From NCBI GenBank assembly GCA_042862465.1, contig JASTVH010000002.1, forward strand, positions 124,001 to 188,000: a stretch of DNA of 64,000 bases, read 5' to 3'. Below the pieces are notes generated by a model that was given only the letters and a program-made list of their open reading frames with translations, was not told the origin of the DNA and did not search any database. Of the stretch, positions 9,790 through 17,535 are shown piece by piece; within the stretch, counting starts at the first letter, position 1, and each line of letters begins with the position of its first letter. The DNA comes from JASTVH01 sp042862465 (GTDB lineage Bacteria; Pseudomonadota; Gammaproteobacteria; Pseudomonadales; Oleiphilaceae). The position numbers and the translations under genes were made by a program.

Positions 9790-9883
9790 TCCTTAGGGGA
9801 GCAATTTAGGGAAAAGGCGGCGAGGTTACAGACGACCGCCACCGCTGTCTACTTCCGGCAGGACAATGACTCGATGAAAAATG

Positions 9884-10378
9884 CTAAGAGCTAGGGTCGG
9901 ATTCAGTACTGTCTACCAGCGTGAAAAATTCTTTAACGGATTTCCAGTCTGGAAAGCTTTTGCTCCCAAACTGAATAAGTGTCCCGGAGAAATATTCTTG
10001 GCCCTTTCCTGATGCGTAATCGTCGATTAGGAAATCACCTTGGTTAAGGCCTTTGTGAGCACTTATGATCAGTCGATGTACTACATCAAAACCCAAGAAT
10101 TTCTCTACCCACAAACGCTTCTCGGAGTAGCTATGTACGTTTTTGACCGATGGCGCAGTCAGGATAAACACCTCTGTCTCTGCTTTATTGTTCAGCCAGT
10201 GAAAGGTCTCGACAGCCCCCTCTAAGGGCTTTAGATTCAAATAAAATCCCTCAACGCTTTGTGGGAATTGCAACTCTGGGAAGCGGCGCTGGTATTCCTT
10301 AAATCCAGCCGCGTAATCACACAGAGTATGGTCCATGTCGATATATATGACTGTCTTTTCCAGCGGCGACACAATCAT
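9884..10378 (-). CDS. 5'(3')-deoxyribonucleotidase, NT5C type (HAD)
   Basis: 164-aa HAD-superfamily phosphatase. Motif I is YIDMDHTLCDY near the N-terminus, motif II is the Thr/Ser of FILTAPS, and the late acidic motif is FLIDDY. Length and motifs fit the cytosolic pyrimidine 5'-deoxynucleotidase family, which removes phosphate from deoxynucleoside monophosphates. Its ATG overlaps the stop of the upstream Nudix/regulator gene (ATGA), so they are coupled and probably work in one nucleotide-metabolism unit. Inferred: cleavage of a nucleotide linked to the neighbouring NAD-related genes, or phage-time dNMP clearance. Confidence 0.75.
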   Translation of the reverse strand: MIVSPLEKTVIYIDMDHTLCDYAAGFKEYQRRFPELQFPQSVEGFYLNLKPLEGAVETFHWLNNKAETEVFILTAPSVKNVHSYSEKRLWVEKFLGFDVVHRLIISAHKGLNQGDFLIDDYASGKGQEYFSGTLIQFGSKSFPDWKSVKEFFTLVDSTESDPSS

Positions 10379-11091
10379 TCTTCCAAGTTCCTGACGAAAA
10401 AATACCGTTTCGATTCCGGTTTGAGCCGATATAGACGTGCTTTCCTTTGCCCTGGAACTCTGCCGTCCTCACCCGTATCCACTAGCAAATCAGACTGGTC
10501 GAGGCGACGCCGAAATGACTTTTTATCGACCGAGCGTCCGATGAGAACTTCATGGATTCTCTGGAGTTGCGGCAGAGTAAATGTCTCAGGTAATGCGAAG
10601 GCAGGTACGACACTATACAAGGCTTTTTGCCGAAAGCGCTCTCGAGCGCTTTCGATGATCGCTCGGTGATCAAATGCTAATTCCAACGACTCAATGGCTT
10701 TCTCAGAAATCCACTGCACATCATCAACACTCTCCACCTGCTTTTCACAATCCTGTCTAGCGATGAGCGCTGTATAGCAGACGGTCACTGACCAACCTCT
10801 TGGATCGCGATGAGCGTTACCGACTGTTCTTAGTTGCTCAATGTAAGGAGGCTTCACGCCAGTCTTTTCCGCAATTTTTCGAAGCGCAGTGTCTTCGATT
10901 GATTGGTCCTCCGCTTCATCGACGAAGCCACCGGGAAGGCCCCATTTGCCGTGTTCAGGGTGTGCTGAACGCTTAACGAGCAGTACTTTTAGCTCGCCTT
11001 CGTCAAACGTCCAAAGAACGGAGTCCACTGTCACTAGTGGGGCCAGGAAGGCACGTCGATCGTAATTCGCCAAAAACTCTTCTTCGTTCAC
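10375..11091 (-). CDS. NrtR-like Nudix/winged-helix regulator
   Basis: 238 aa in two parts: a Nudix fold (residues ~15-150, LPGGFVDEAED then LRKIAEKTGV) and a C-terminal winged helix (~155-235). The Nudix box is degraded: the REUxEE core reads RKIAEK, so catalytic glutamates are missing and the domain should bind rather than hydrolyse a ligand. This is the build of NrtR repressors, which sense ADP-ribose-type molecules and control NAD genes. It is divergent from the SPFH/NAD-kinase-like operon, with three palindromes between them as candidate operators. The start is GTG with no clear SD, so it may be misplaced. Confidence 0.75.
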   Translation of the reverse strand: MNEEEFLANYDRRAFLAPLVTVDSVLWTFDEGELKVLLVKRSAHPEHGKWGLPGGFVDEAEDQSIEDTALRKIAEKTGVKPPYIEQLRTVGNAHRDPRGWSVTVCYTALIARQDCEKQVESVDDVQWISEKAIESLELAFDHRAIIESARERFRQKALYSVVPAFALPETFTLPQLQRIHEVLIGRSVDKKSFRRRLDQSDLLVDTGEDGRVPGQRKARLYRLKPESKRYFFVRNLEE

Positions 11092-11152
11092 GGGGCAGTC
11101 CGTCTGAAATTTTCGAGATCTTAACCCGCAATGAGCTGCAAAAACAAATATG

Positions 11153-11225
11153 GAGGCTTTAAGCCACTATCGCTTGACATTAAGGTGGCCCAAAGCCACC
11201 ATGTTTCTGAGTGGCCATACGCCAC
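11153..11225. promoter_or_regulatory. Three 15-bp palindromes, candidate operators
   Basis: Three copies of G(A/T)GGC-N5-GCCAC: GAGGCTTTAAGCCAC (11153-11167), GTGGCCCAAAGCCAC (11185-11199) and GTGGCCATACGCCAC (11211-11225). A TTGACA -35-like box lies between the first and second (11174-11179); the third is downstream, in the leader of the SPFH gene. Placement between a NrtR-like regulator and a NAD-kinase-like operon suggests a cognate operator set that represses when bound. Confidence 0.65.
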
Positions 11226-11256
11226 CCAATAAGTTTCTCGCTAAAAGGAGTCGGCC

Positions 11257-12276
11257 ATGTTGGGTCTCAAGTATTTCAAAGCTGATTCAAATACGTTTGT
11301 TATCCAAACCGTGAATGGCCGAGTGAAGCGGCAAGGGAAAGGACTGAGCTTCTGGTACCTGCCTCGCACCTCTTCCATTGCTGCAGTTCCAGTAAGCGCC
11401 CAAGAAAGCCCTTTTATATTCGGGCTGCAAACGTCTGACTACCAATCAGTGCGCGTCCAGGGTCAGTTAACATTCCAGGCAGTTGATCCGGGCAAGACTG
11501 CGGAGGTCTTAAATTTCACTTTGGGGCAGGATGGCGAGTCATTCGTCTCAGAGGATCCGATGAAGTTGGGTGATCGAGTAATCCGCGCCGCTCAAACGCT
11601 CTCACAACAGATCATCGAAACTAGCACTCTGCGGCAGGCACTGAATCTGAGCCAAACCTTGGTCGCTCGAATTCGCCAAGATTTGGCCAACTCCGATTCA
11701 TTGTCCGAATTAGGAGTCGCTCTGAAAGAAGCTTCTATCACGGCTATTACCCCTTCTCCCGAAACAGCAAAAGCGTTGGAGGCGGAGACGAGAGAAGAAA
11801 TTTTGAAGAAGGCCGACGATGCGATTTATGCACGCCGTAAAGCCGCTGTCGAACAAGAGCGGACCATCCAGGATGCCGAGTTGGATACCGAATTCGCGAT
11901 GCAGCAAAAGCGCCAATCTATGGAAGAGCAAACCGTTCTGAATCAGCGCAAGCTCCTTCAGGAAAAGGCAACAACCGAGAAAGAACGAATAGAGGTAGAC
12001 ATTGAAGCCGCCCGGCAAAAAGAATCCCTGTTTGCGCTCAATGCTGAAAACAATAGGATCGAAGCGGAGTCTCAGGCCTACGCCATTAGTCAAAAAATGG
12101 CCGCGTACAAGGAAATCCCGGTTGAGTCTTTGAGAGCCATGGCGATGGCCAAAATGGATCCCAATCAGCTTATGGCGGCGGCGTTTGAAGTCTTTGCCAA
12201 CAATGCTGAGAAAATCGGCGAGCTCAATATCGCGCCCGATATGCTCCGCGAAATTACGCGGAAGGGGGCATCATGA
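11257..12276 (+). CDS. SPFH/band-7 domain protein
   Basis: 339 aa. The N-terminal ~190 residues read as an SPFH (stomatin/prohibitin/flotillin/HflK) domain without an obvious leading membrane helix. Next comes a long charged coiled coil (about 190-290, rich in E, K, Q, A) and a short C-terminal tail. Such proteins form ring or cage assemblies, normally at membranes. Good SD (AAGGAG, 8 nt before ATG). The stop overlaps the next gene's start (ATGA), so it is coupled to the NAD-kinase-like gene. It may be the scaffold for that enzyme. The SPFH plus NAD-kinase pairing is not one I can match to a described system. Confidence 0.75.
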   Translation: MLGLKYFKADSNTFVIQTVNGRVKRQGKGLSFWYLPRTSSIAAVPVSAQESPFIFGLQTSDYQSVRVQGQLTFQAVDPGKTAEVLNFTLGQDGESFVSEDPMKLGDRVIRAAQTLSQQIIETSTLRQALNLSQTLVARIRQDLANSDSLSELGVALKEASITAITPSPETAKALEAETREEILKKADDAIYARRKAAVEQERTIQDAELDTEFAMQQKRQSMEEQTVLNQRKLLQEKATTEKERIEVDIEAARQKESLFALNAENNRIEAESQAYAISQKMAAYKEIPVESLRAMAMAKMDPNQLMAAAFEVFANNAEKIGELNIAPDMLREITRKGAS

Positions 12277-13193
12277 AGAATGCAGAGGTTCGGTTCGTCC
12301 TGGTATATCGTAAAACGCGCCTTCAGGAACTGGTCGAACGGTTCAATACGTGGCCGCAAGCCCAGTTCTACCTCGAGCACAACAATGTCGACGTGCAGGA
12401 CTACCTAAGGGAGCACGATCACTATCAGCAACAGCTTCAAACATCTGAGCGCGCCCTAAAGGCTTTGGGCCCTGTTCAGATACTGGAGAGAGCATATTTG
12501 CCCAGTTACCAGTTCAGTCAGCGCGATATTGTCGTGGTGATTGGTCAAGATGGGCTCGTGGCAAATTGCCTGAAGTATTTGGACGGCCAACCCGTGCTTG
12601 GAGTTAATCCGGATCCTGCGCGATGGGACGGGAAGCTACTGCGTTTCGAGGTGCCCGAAATGACCTCAGCGGTTAATAAGGTCCTTAAAGACCATGCCGC
12701 GAGCAAAACGGTTAGGTTCGCTGAGGCATTTACTAATGACGGTCAGTGCATTCGTGCTGTGAATGATTTGTTTATAGGGCCTAAAACCCACACGTCTGCC
12801 CGCTACATCGTGCGGTGGAATGAAGAAGAGGAGGCCCAGTCTTCGTCGGGCATTATTGTTTCCACGGGGTTCGGTTCAACAGGCTGGTTTCAGTCGATAC
12901 TAGCGGGTTCCATGGCGGTCGCTGGCATCGAAGATCATCCAATGCGAGTAGGTTTTCCCTGGGATGCGAGCTTTCTGCAGTTCAGCGTGAGGGAACCATT
13001 TCCGAGTAAAACCTCCGGAACACGTCTGATTTTTGGGCGCGTTGACGAGGACAATCCTCTAACTTTGGAAAGCATGATGCCGGAGAACGGCGTCATTTTC
13101 TCGGACGGAATTGAACAAGATTATCTTCAATTTAATTCAGGATGTATTGCCAAGGTGGGCATGGCCGAGACGCAGGGGCAGCTCATTTGGTAA
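12273..13193 (+). CDS. NAD kinase-like protein
   Basis: 306 aa of the NAD(+) kinase/diacylglycerol kinase-type fold. The nucleotide-binding GGDG motif reads GQDG at 91-94, keeping the key Asp but with Gln in the second position. The downstream conserved segment appears as STGFGSTGW near residue 195, against the usual TGSTA. The N-terminal ~80 residues are extra and helical. Predicted reaction: phosphorylation of NAD or a related nucleotide, but the changed motif leaves substrate and activity open. It is coupled to the SPFH gene by ATGA overlap and controlled with it. The core chromosome should carry its own nadK, so this copy is special cargo. Confidence 0.7.
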   Translation: MKNAEVRFVLVYRKTRLQELVERFNTWPQAQFYLEHNNVDVQDYLREHDHYQQQLQTSERALKALGPVQILERAYLPSYQFSQRDIVVVIGQDGLVANCLKYLDGQPVLGVNPDPARWDGKLLRFEVPEMTSAVNKVLKDHAASKTVRFAEAFTNDGQCIRAVNDLFIGPKTHTSARYIVRWNEEEEAQSSSGIIVSTGFGSTGWFQSILAGSMAVAGIEDHPMRVGFPWDASFLQFSVREPFPSKTSGTRLIFGRVDEDNPLTLESMMPENGVIFSDGIEQDYLQFNSGCIAKVGMAETQGQLIW

Positions 13194-13327
13194 AAGAATA
13201 GCAGCGTGCTAATCATTGTTTCGGAGGGTGCGCACTGGAGTTCTGGTCATTACCATTGGGTCGATTTAGCCGGCTAGAATTCTCGTTTCGCCTCTGAATC
13301 ATGACCGTGCAGATTTCTGCTGATATG

Positions 13328-13344
13328 CCCAGTTAGCTGGGAGG
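13328..13344 (+). promoter_or_regulatory. SD partly inside a small hairpin
   Basis: CCCAG-TTAG-CTGGG (13328-13341) can fold so that the first G bases of the GGGAGG Shine-Dalgarno (13339-13344) of the MNT gene are paired. The stem is only 5 bp, so an effect on translation is tentative. Confidence 0.35.
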
Positions 13345-13350
13345 TCTTCG

Positions 13351-13914
13351 ATGTCAAAGAAAAAGCGCTCCGCTCCTACAGAGAAAGAACTAATTGAGGG
13401 CCTCGACGCACATTCGGTTCATGCTGATGAGTTGGCTGAGCTACAGGAACGAGAATGGCCTGATGCAAATCCGGGGTTCCCAGATCGTGAGAAGCAGCCA
13501 CCCTCCCAGGATCGCGAACCTCTAGACCGATTGCGTGGTTCGGTTGTTCAACACAAAAATCCTACGGAGCCGGTTTGGGAGGATGGGGACTCGCCCTCTC
13601 TGGATCTCCTTCGGGAGTTTCTCATCCCCATTCTTGATCTGGTTCGACATTACAAGTGCCACAATGCTCGGGTCATAGGTTCTGTTGCGAGAGGAACAGC
13701 CACGTCCACTAGCGATGTGGACCTTTTGGTCGATGCTGATTCCGACGCCACACTTTTGGATATTGGCGGTCTTAAAGAGGACCTCGAAGATCTTTTTGGG
13801 TACCCGGTAGGTATCGTCACGTCTGGCGACCGAATGAGTTTCGAAGAAAAGGAAAAGCTTCGAATCGAGGCGATCTCTCTAGAGGATCTAGGAAAAAGCG
13901 GTTTTCGGGACTGA
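13351..13914 (+). CDS. MNT-type nucleotidyltransferase
   Basis: 187 aa. The C-terminal half is a minimal nucleotidyltransferase: GS at 110-111, then exactly ten residues, then DVD at 122-124, followed by LLVD. This is the GSx10DxD signature of MNT antitoxins that AMPylate HEPN toxins. The first ~40 residues (ELIEGLDAHSVHADEL) resemble the toxin-binding tail of MazE-type antitoxins, followed by a Pro-rich linker. No HEPN gene lies next to it. Either it is an orphan, it uses a distant partner, or it acts on its own. Strong SD GGGAGG. It stands alone between the NAD-kinase-like gene and a convergent lipoprotein gene. Confidence 0.7.
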   Translation: MSKKKRSAPTEKELIEGLDAHSVHADELAELQEREWPDANPGFPDREKQPPSQDREPLDRLRGSVVQHKNPTEPVWEDGDSPSLDLLREFLIPILDLVRHYKCHNARVIGSVARGTATSTSDVDLLVDADSDATLLDIGGLKEDLEDLFGYPVGIVTSGDRMSFEEKEKLRIEAISLEDLGKSGFRD

Positions 13915-14109
13915 CTCGTTAGCGTTGCGTAGGGGGGGCTAGATTCGCACTTGCTGTATTTGACAATAAAAACAGAATTAGTGGATGTCTTTCTAAAGCT
14001 TGATAAACAACCCAGCGGTTGCTTGCTCAGTGTACGTTTTGGAAGTGTCCGCAGTAACGGGGTAGAACCCAAAGTGAGGCTATGCTTCTGCGAGGTTGTA
14101 AGCTTGAGC

Positions 14110-15789
14110 TTATTCCACTGTGAAGCTCTCACTGTATCCCCCGTTGGTACTTGAATAGCCCAATACGTCGTAAAAAGCTATGCAACCGATGATCCATTCT
14201 CCCGGTTTTGCTCCGGCCGGAATAGAGACCTCTGAGCGAAGAGTTGCCTCCTCCGAATCGCCCGCGGTTAGCTCCCATGTGTCGTTGATTCTCGTTCCTT
14301 GAAGATCATCTACGTTGTACCAATATGGGCTGGGTAGTCGGTTGAGGTCGACCCCTGTCGCATCGCTCACCACCACTGTGGCTGTGACGGTCTGACTAGC
14401 CTGGGAGACGTCAACGGTCAATGGACTAACGGTGATTGCGGATACTGTAGGCCCAGAGGTGTCCTCTGCCGACGAATTTTGAACGGTGAAACTCTGCGAG
14501 TATCCGCCATTGGTGCTCGAATAACCTAGGACGTCGTGGAATGCTGTGGAGCCGACGATCCATTCTCCCGGTTTTGCGCCGGCCGGAATAGAGACCTCTG
14601 AGCGAAGAGTTGCCTCCTCCGAATCGCCCGCGGTTAGCTCCCATGTGTCGTTGATTCTCGTTCCTTGAAGATCATCTACGTTGTACCAATATGGGCTGGG
14701 TAGTCGATTGAGGTCGACCCCTGTCGCATCGCTCACCACCACTATGGCTGTGACGGTCTGACTAATCTGGGAGACGTCAACCGTCGATGGATTAACACTG
14801 ATTGAAGATACTGCTGGACCCGCAGTGTCCTCTAGGACGGCTGTCACCTCAGTTGTGTCAATCAAGCTGTCTACTTTCCCGTCGTTTACTCTCAAAGAAA
14901 GAATAAAAGAACCAGCCACATCGGCGAAAAAAGTGGGTGACACCGAAGTATTAGAAATCAGCGCGGTTGAACTTTGAGCTGGCTTTGATTCTAGCTCCCA
15001 AAAATAGGTCAATGTGTCGTCATTAGCATCACTGCTTGTACTGCCGTCCAGCTCTACTGTCGTTCCAACAAGAACACTTTGAGCACTACCTGCATTGGCT
15101 ACAGGTGCTGCATTGCCCGAAGCAGCTTCCACAGTAACTGTTGACGCCGTACTGTTGAGGTCGCCATCGTTTACAATCAGAGATGCCACGTACGCACCGG
15201 GTACATCGGCTACAAAAGTAGGTGACACTGAAGTCGGGGAGGTCAGAGCAGCTGAACTATTGCTAGGTTTGGAGATTAGGGCCCAGGAATAAGTCAATCT
15301 ATCTGCGTCAGCATCCGAGCTTTTGCTACCATCCAGCTGGACTTCCATGTCCACTATCACGCTCAGAGCTGCTCCTGCGTTAGCTACAGGTGCTGAATTG
15401 CTTGGCACAGCCTCTATAGTAACCATTGCGGTCGCGCTTTCTTGCTTGCCGTCACTCACAGTTAGAGACGCCACATACTCGCCAGCCACATCGGGCACGA
15501 AGGTGGGTGATTGCGATTTATGGGAGGTCAGTGCTGCTGAACTTCCAATAGGCTTGGAAGTCAATGCCCAAGAATAGGTCAAGGTGTCACCATCGGCGTC
15601 TGAACTTTCACTGCCCTCTAGTTCCACCGAAGCACCGACAGTGGCATCCTGATCGAATCCCGCATTAGCTATAGGACTTGAGTTGACTGGTGCCGAATTC
15701 CCGCCACCGCTTGACCCGCCGCCACATGCGACTACAACCAGAAGCAATGTAGCAACAACGGAAAATCTTACAACATTGGGGTGAATCAC
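14110..15789 (-). CDS. PKD-repeat lipoprotein with duplicated C-terminal domains
   Basis: 559-aa exported lipoprotein. The N-terminal signal peptide ends in a lipobox (LLLVVVACGGG), with the Cys near residue 22 as the lipidation site, followed by a Gly/Ser linker. Then come three ~90-aa PKD/REJ-like immunoglobulin-fold repeats (each with PVANAG/PIANAG, DGDTLTYSWAL-type and SLTVSDG-type strands). Two ~120-aa domains follow that are almost identical at DNA level. It would sit on the outer membrane as an adhesive or binding protein. It stands alone on the island, convergent with the MNT gene. Ligand unknown. Confidence 0.8.
   Translation of the reverse strand: MIHPNVVRFSVVATLLLVVVACGGGSSGGGNSAPVNSSPIANAGFDQDATVGASVELEGSESSDADGDTLTYSWALTSKPIGSSAALTSHKSQSPTFVPDVAGEYVASLTVSDGKQESATAMVTIEAVPSNSAPVANAGAALSVIVDMEVQLDGSKSSDADADRLTYSWALISKPSNSSAALTSPTSVSPTFVADVPGAYVASLIVNDGDLNSTASTVTVEAASGNAAPVANAGSAQSVLVGTTVELDGSTSSDANDDTLTYFWELESKPAQSSTALISNTSVSPTFFADVAGSFILSLRVNDGKVDSLIDTTEVTAVLEDTAGPAVSSISVNPSTVDVSQISQTVTAIVVVSDATGVDLNRLPSPYWYNVDDLQGTRINDTWELTAGDSEEATLRSEVSIPAGAKPGEWIVGSTAFHDVLGYSSTNGGYSQSFTVQNSSAEDTSGPTVSAITVSPLTVDVSQASQTVTATVVVSDATGVDLNRLPSPYWYNVDDLQGTRINDTWELTAGDSEEATLRSEVSIPAGAKPGEWIIGCIAFYDVLGYSSTNGGYSESFTVE
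14191..14781. repeat. Near-identical tandem units 366 bp apart inside lipoprotein gene
   Basis: 14191-14415 and 14557-14781 match almost base for base (only a handful of differences), at a constant offset of 366 bp, which is 122 codons and keeps frame. Weaker similarity continues on both sides. This is a recent in-frame duplication of one extracellular domain; copy number could vary by recombination. Confidence 0.85.
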
Positions 15790-15953
15790 CAGTCTTCCTT
15801 GTTTGGTTTTTCCTACTGTCCTTCTGAGTTGCTATTAGTAAGCAAACGTCATTAAGGCCATAATAACTTTGACATGCGCGTCATGAATAAAAAAAGTGTA
15901 AATATGGTTTGTTGGGATACGTATCACGAAAGGTTGCAGTTCTGTACGGGTTA

Positions 15954-15971
15954 TACCCCGTTTCTGCGGAC
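15954..15971. repeat. Possible insertion-sequence end (taccccgtttctgcggac)
   Basis: This 18-mer matches 16 of 18 bases with taccccgttactgtggac at 19938-19955, in the same orientation. The pattern resembles terminal repeats of IS3-family elements. No transposase is left near either copy, so both would be scars. Confidence 0.35.
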
Positions 15972-16084
15972 TTCAAAAAAAGCATCGTGGCCTGATGATA
16001 GGTAAAGGCCTTCAAAGGCTGTGAATCACCGAGAGTGGCATGCTGCCCCTTATCTCATAGCTGTCATAGATCCCTTCGGGTGCC

Positions 16085-16118
16085 ATTTAGTAATCCCGGG
16101 TACTAATTGGTACTAAAT
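16085..16118. promoter_or_regulatory. Operator-like repeat set
   Basis: ATTTAGTA (16085-16092) and TACTAAAT (16111-16118) form an inverted repeat, and GGTACTAA occurs twice in direct order (16099-16106, 16109-16116). It lies about 145 bp before the operon at 16264. A regulator-binding site is the likely reading. Confidence 0.4.
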
Positions 16119-16263
16119 GCCCTCTGGGCGTCATCACCTCTTTTCAGGAACGGATCAAACGGGCCCTTTGCGGGACAGGGGCCCGATCGCTAAACGCTGG
16201 AGCGACTGATATAACTCCGGATATTATGGAATTCGTTTTTACGGGGAAAATGAAGAGGGCAAC

Positions 16264-16707
16264 ATGTCTTTCACCAATGAACAGCAGCGACTCTACAAGT
16301 CGCTATATCGTCATATCGACAATCATTTCGACGTAGTTAATCCTGACCTCGCCGGACTGATCCTTGCCACTATCGAGAACAGGGGTGAACTTTCGGATTC
16401 GGTCCGCGACAGATTTCCTCGCGTACAAGAAGCAGTGTTCGACGAGCTCCAGAGCATATTTCGATGCCGTTTCCTAGTAAAAGCGGGGGCAACACCGCTA
16501 TCGGATCCGACTTTCTACCCTAGGCGTGACCTCAGGCAGTTGAATCCAAAGGCAAAGTCAGAATTAGCAGATGTCTTGCTAAAGAGTGCTAAAGACCGAC
16601 AGGTCGCTTACTCTGCGCTTCCCCGCAGGTGTCTGCATTATCTCGGTAATTCTCTCGACCTTTTAACAGAGAGTAAGGCCCACGTTTTGGCATCAACTGA
16701 AATATGA
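16264..16707 (+). CDS. Hypothetical protein, first gene of DUF6088 operon
   Basis: 147 aa, not recognised. It is soluble and charged, with no signal peptide or membrane segment, mainly helical by composition. A late Cys (RRCLHYLG) and the TFYPRRDLRQLNPK stretch stand out, but no known motif is seen. It starts after a purine-rich SD region (gaagaggg) and its stop overlaps the start of the DUF6088-like gene (ATGA), so the two were made together. It could be a partner of that toxin-antitoxin-type protein. Confidence 0.55.
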   Translation: MSFTNEQQRLYKSLYRHIDNHFDVVNPDLAGLILATIENRGELSDSVRDRFPRVQEAVFDELQSIFRCRFLVKAGATPLSDPTFYPRRDLRQLNPKAKSELADVLLKSAKDRQVAYSALPRRCLHYLGNSLDLLTESKAHVLASTEI

Positions 16708-17130
16708 AAAGTACGCGAGCGGTTGCGGATGCTATCGAGACGCACCTGGAGCGCACTCCGCAAAGAACCCCATTCACCAATACCCAGTTTCTCGAATTGG
16801 CAGATCGCAAGACCGTCAATCGGGCACTGAGTCTTTTGGAAAAAGAGGGGCAGCTGATTCGTTTGTTCAGAGATGTTTATGCTACACCCCGCAGATCCAG
16901 AGTGACTGGAGTGGTAACCCCCCAATTTCGGCCATCGTAAAAGCAATAGCCCGGAAGAATGGCGAAATCCTGCAGGTTCATGGCGCGGAAGCTTGTCGAC
17001 AGTTTCGGTTAACAACGCAAGTGCCCACAGGACGGATCTACGTAACGAACAGAAGAACACGCCAATTGAAAATTGCTCGGATCAAAGTGACTCTGAGACA
17101 CACTGAGGACGAGCGAAAGCTTCAGCACGC
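16704..17130 (+). pseudogene. DUF6088/AbiEi-like gene, frameshifted and truncated
   Basis: The frame from 16704 gives a 78-aa N-terminal part with a winged-helix look (FTNTQFLELADRKTVNRALS, then a YATPRRSR-type turn) and stops at 16938. From the run of six C at about 16918 the +1 frame continues the family: SAIVKAIARKNG, ILQVHGAEA, LTTQVPTGRIYVTN. One extra C would restore a single frame. The family match is then cut at about 17130 by an insertion-sequence end. DUF6088 proteins are AbiEi-like antitoxins/regulators; the nucleotidyltransferase toxin usually found downstream is absent. Likely dead, unless the C-run slips. Confidence 0.7.
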
Positions 17131-17163
17131 CGGTACCTGTCAGATCAAGTCTGACTTACTACA
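17131..17163 (+). repeat. 33-bp insertion-sequence end, copy 1
   Basis: Begins cggtacctgtcagatcaag and matches 30 of 33 bases with 21828-21860, where the same sequence follows the tail of an IS481-like transposase. It directly truncates the DUF6088-like gene. This copy is a solo end with no transposase. Confidence 0.7.
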
Positions 17164-17535
17164 TCTGAGCGCAACTGGTTGAAATAGATTGCGACGCCTT
17201 CTTTGCAGTCACTGCCCCCACCGGTGCAGTTTTTGGTGACCGCGTTATGGTTGCGTTCGTGGTCAGCGTAATGCTTGAACTCAGGGCGCTCTGGCAAAGG
17301 GGCTCCAGTAACACTGTGTTTCAGACGCCGGCTCAAAGCTATTGCTGGGCTACCGGTGTGCCTGTTTAGGGTTTGTAGATTATCCCTGCAGACCGTGGTG
17401 GGTTTTAAAGGGGAGGGGTGCTTTGGTAACAGCGCGACTGGAAAAGCGTCTGTCATTGGTTTGAGCCTTACGAGGATTCGGTTTATCTTCGGTCGATCAA
17501 AGAATTATCCCGCAACCCCTGGTCTTGGAAAACCT
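17164..17535. other. Remnant stretch before the KAP gene
   Basis: 372 bp without a convincing intact gene. A minus-strand frame (17145-17456) ends in ERPEFKHYADHERNHNAVTK and a Cys-containing segment with some protein-like character. It is cut by the insertion-sequence end and may be the 3' piece of a lost gene. The plus-strand KAP frame is open back to 17275, but nothing there resembles KAP sequence. Confidence 0.4.

Larger units (their letters stand above)
15790..16263. other. 474-bp gene-free stretch
   Basis: No credible gene. It holds the presumed promoter of the minus-strand lipoprotein gene on its left side, a possible insertion-sequence end at 15954-15971, an inverted/direct repeat set at 16085-16118, and a GC-rich palindrome (CGGGCCC 16160-16166 / GGGCCCG 16179-16185) with a 12-nt loop and no T-run. 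Confidence 0.5.

Noticed and set aside
14191..14781. Repeats as a CRISPR or IS pair
   Set aside because: Units are long, in frame and inside one coding sequence; no spacer pattern or transposase.
16160..16185. GC-rich palindrome as a terminator
   Set aside because: The loop is 12 nt and no T-run follows on either strand.
17145..17456. Minus-strand 103-aa frame as a gene
   Set aside because: It is cut by the insertion-sequence end and its N-terminal half looks random; at best a gene fragment.
17275..17535. N-terminal extension of the KAP gene
   Set aside because: The extra 87 codons lack family likeness and overlap a remnant zone; ATG 17536 gives the natural start.
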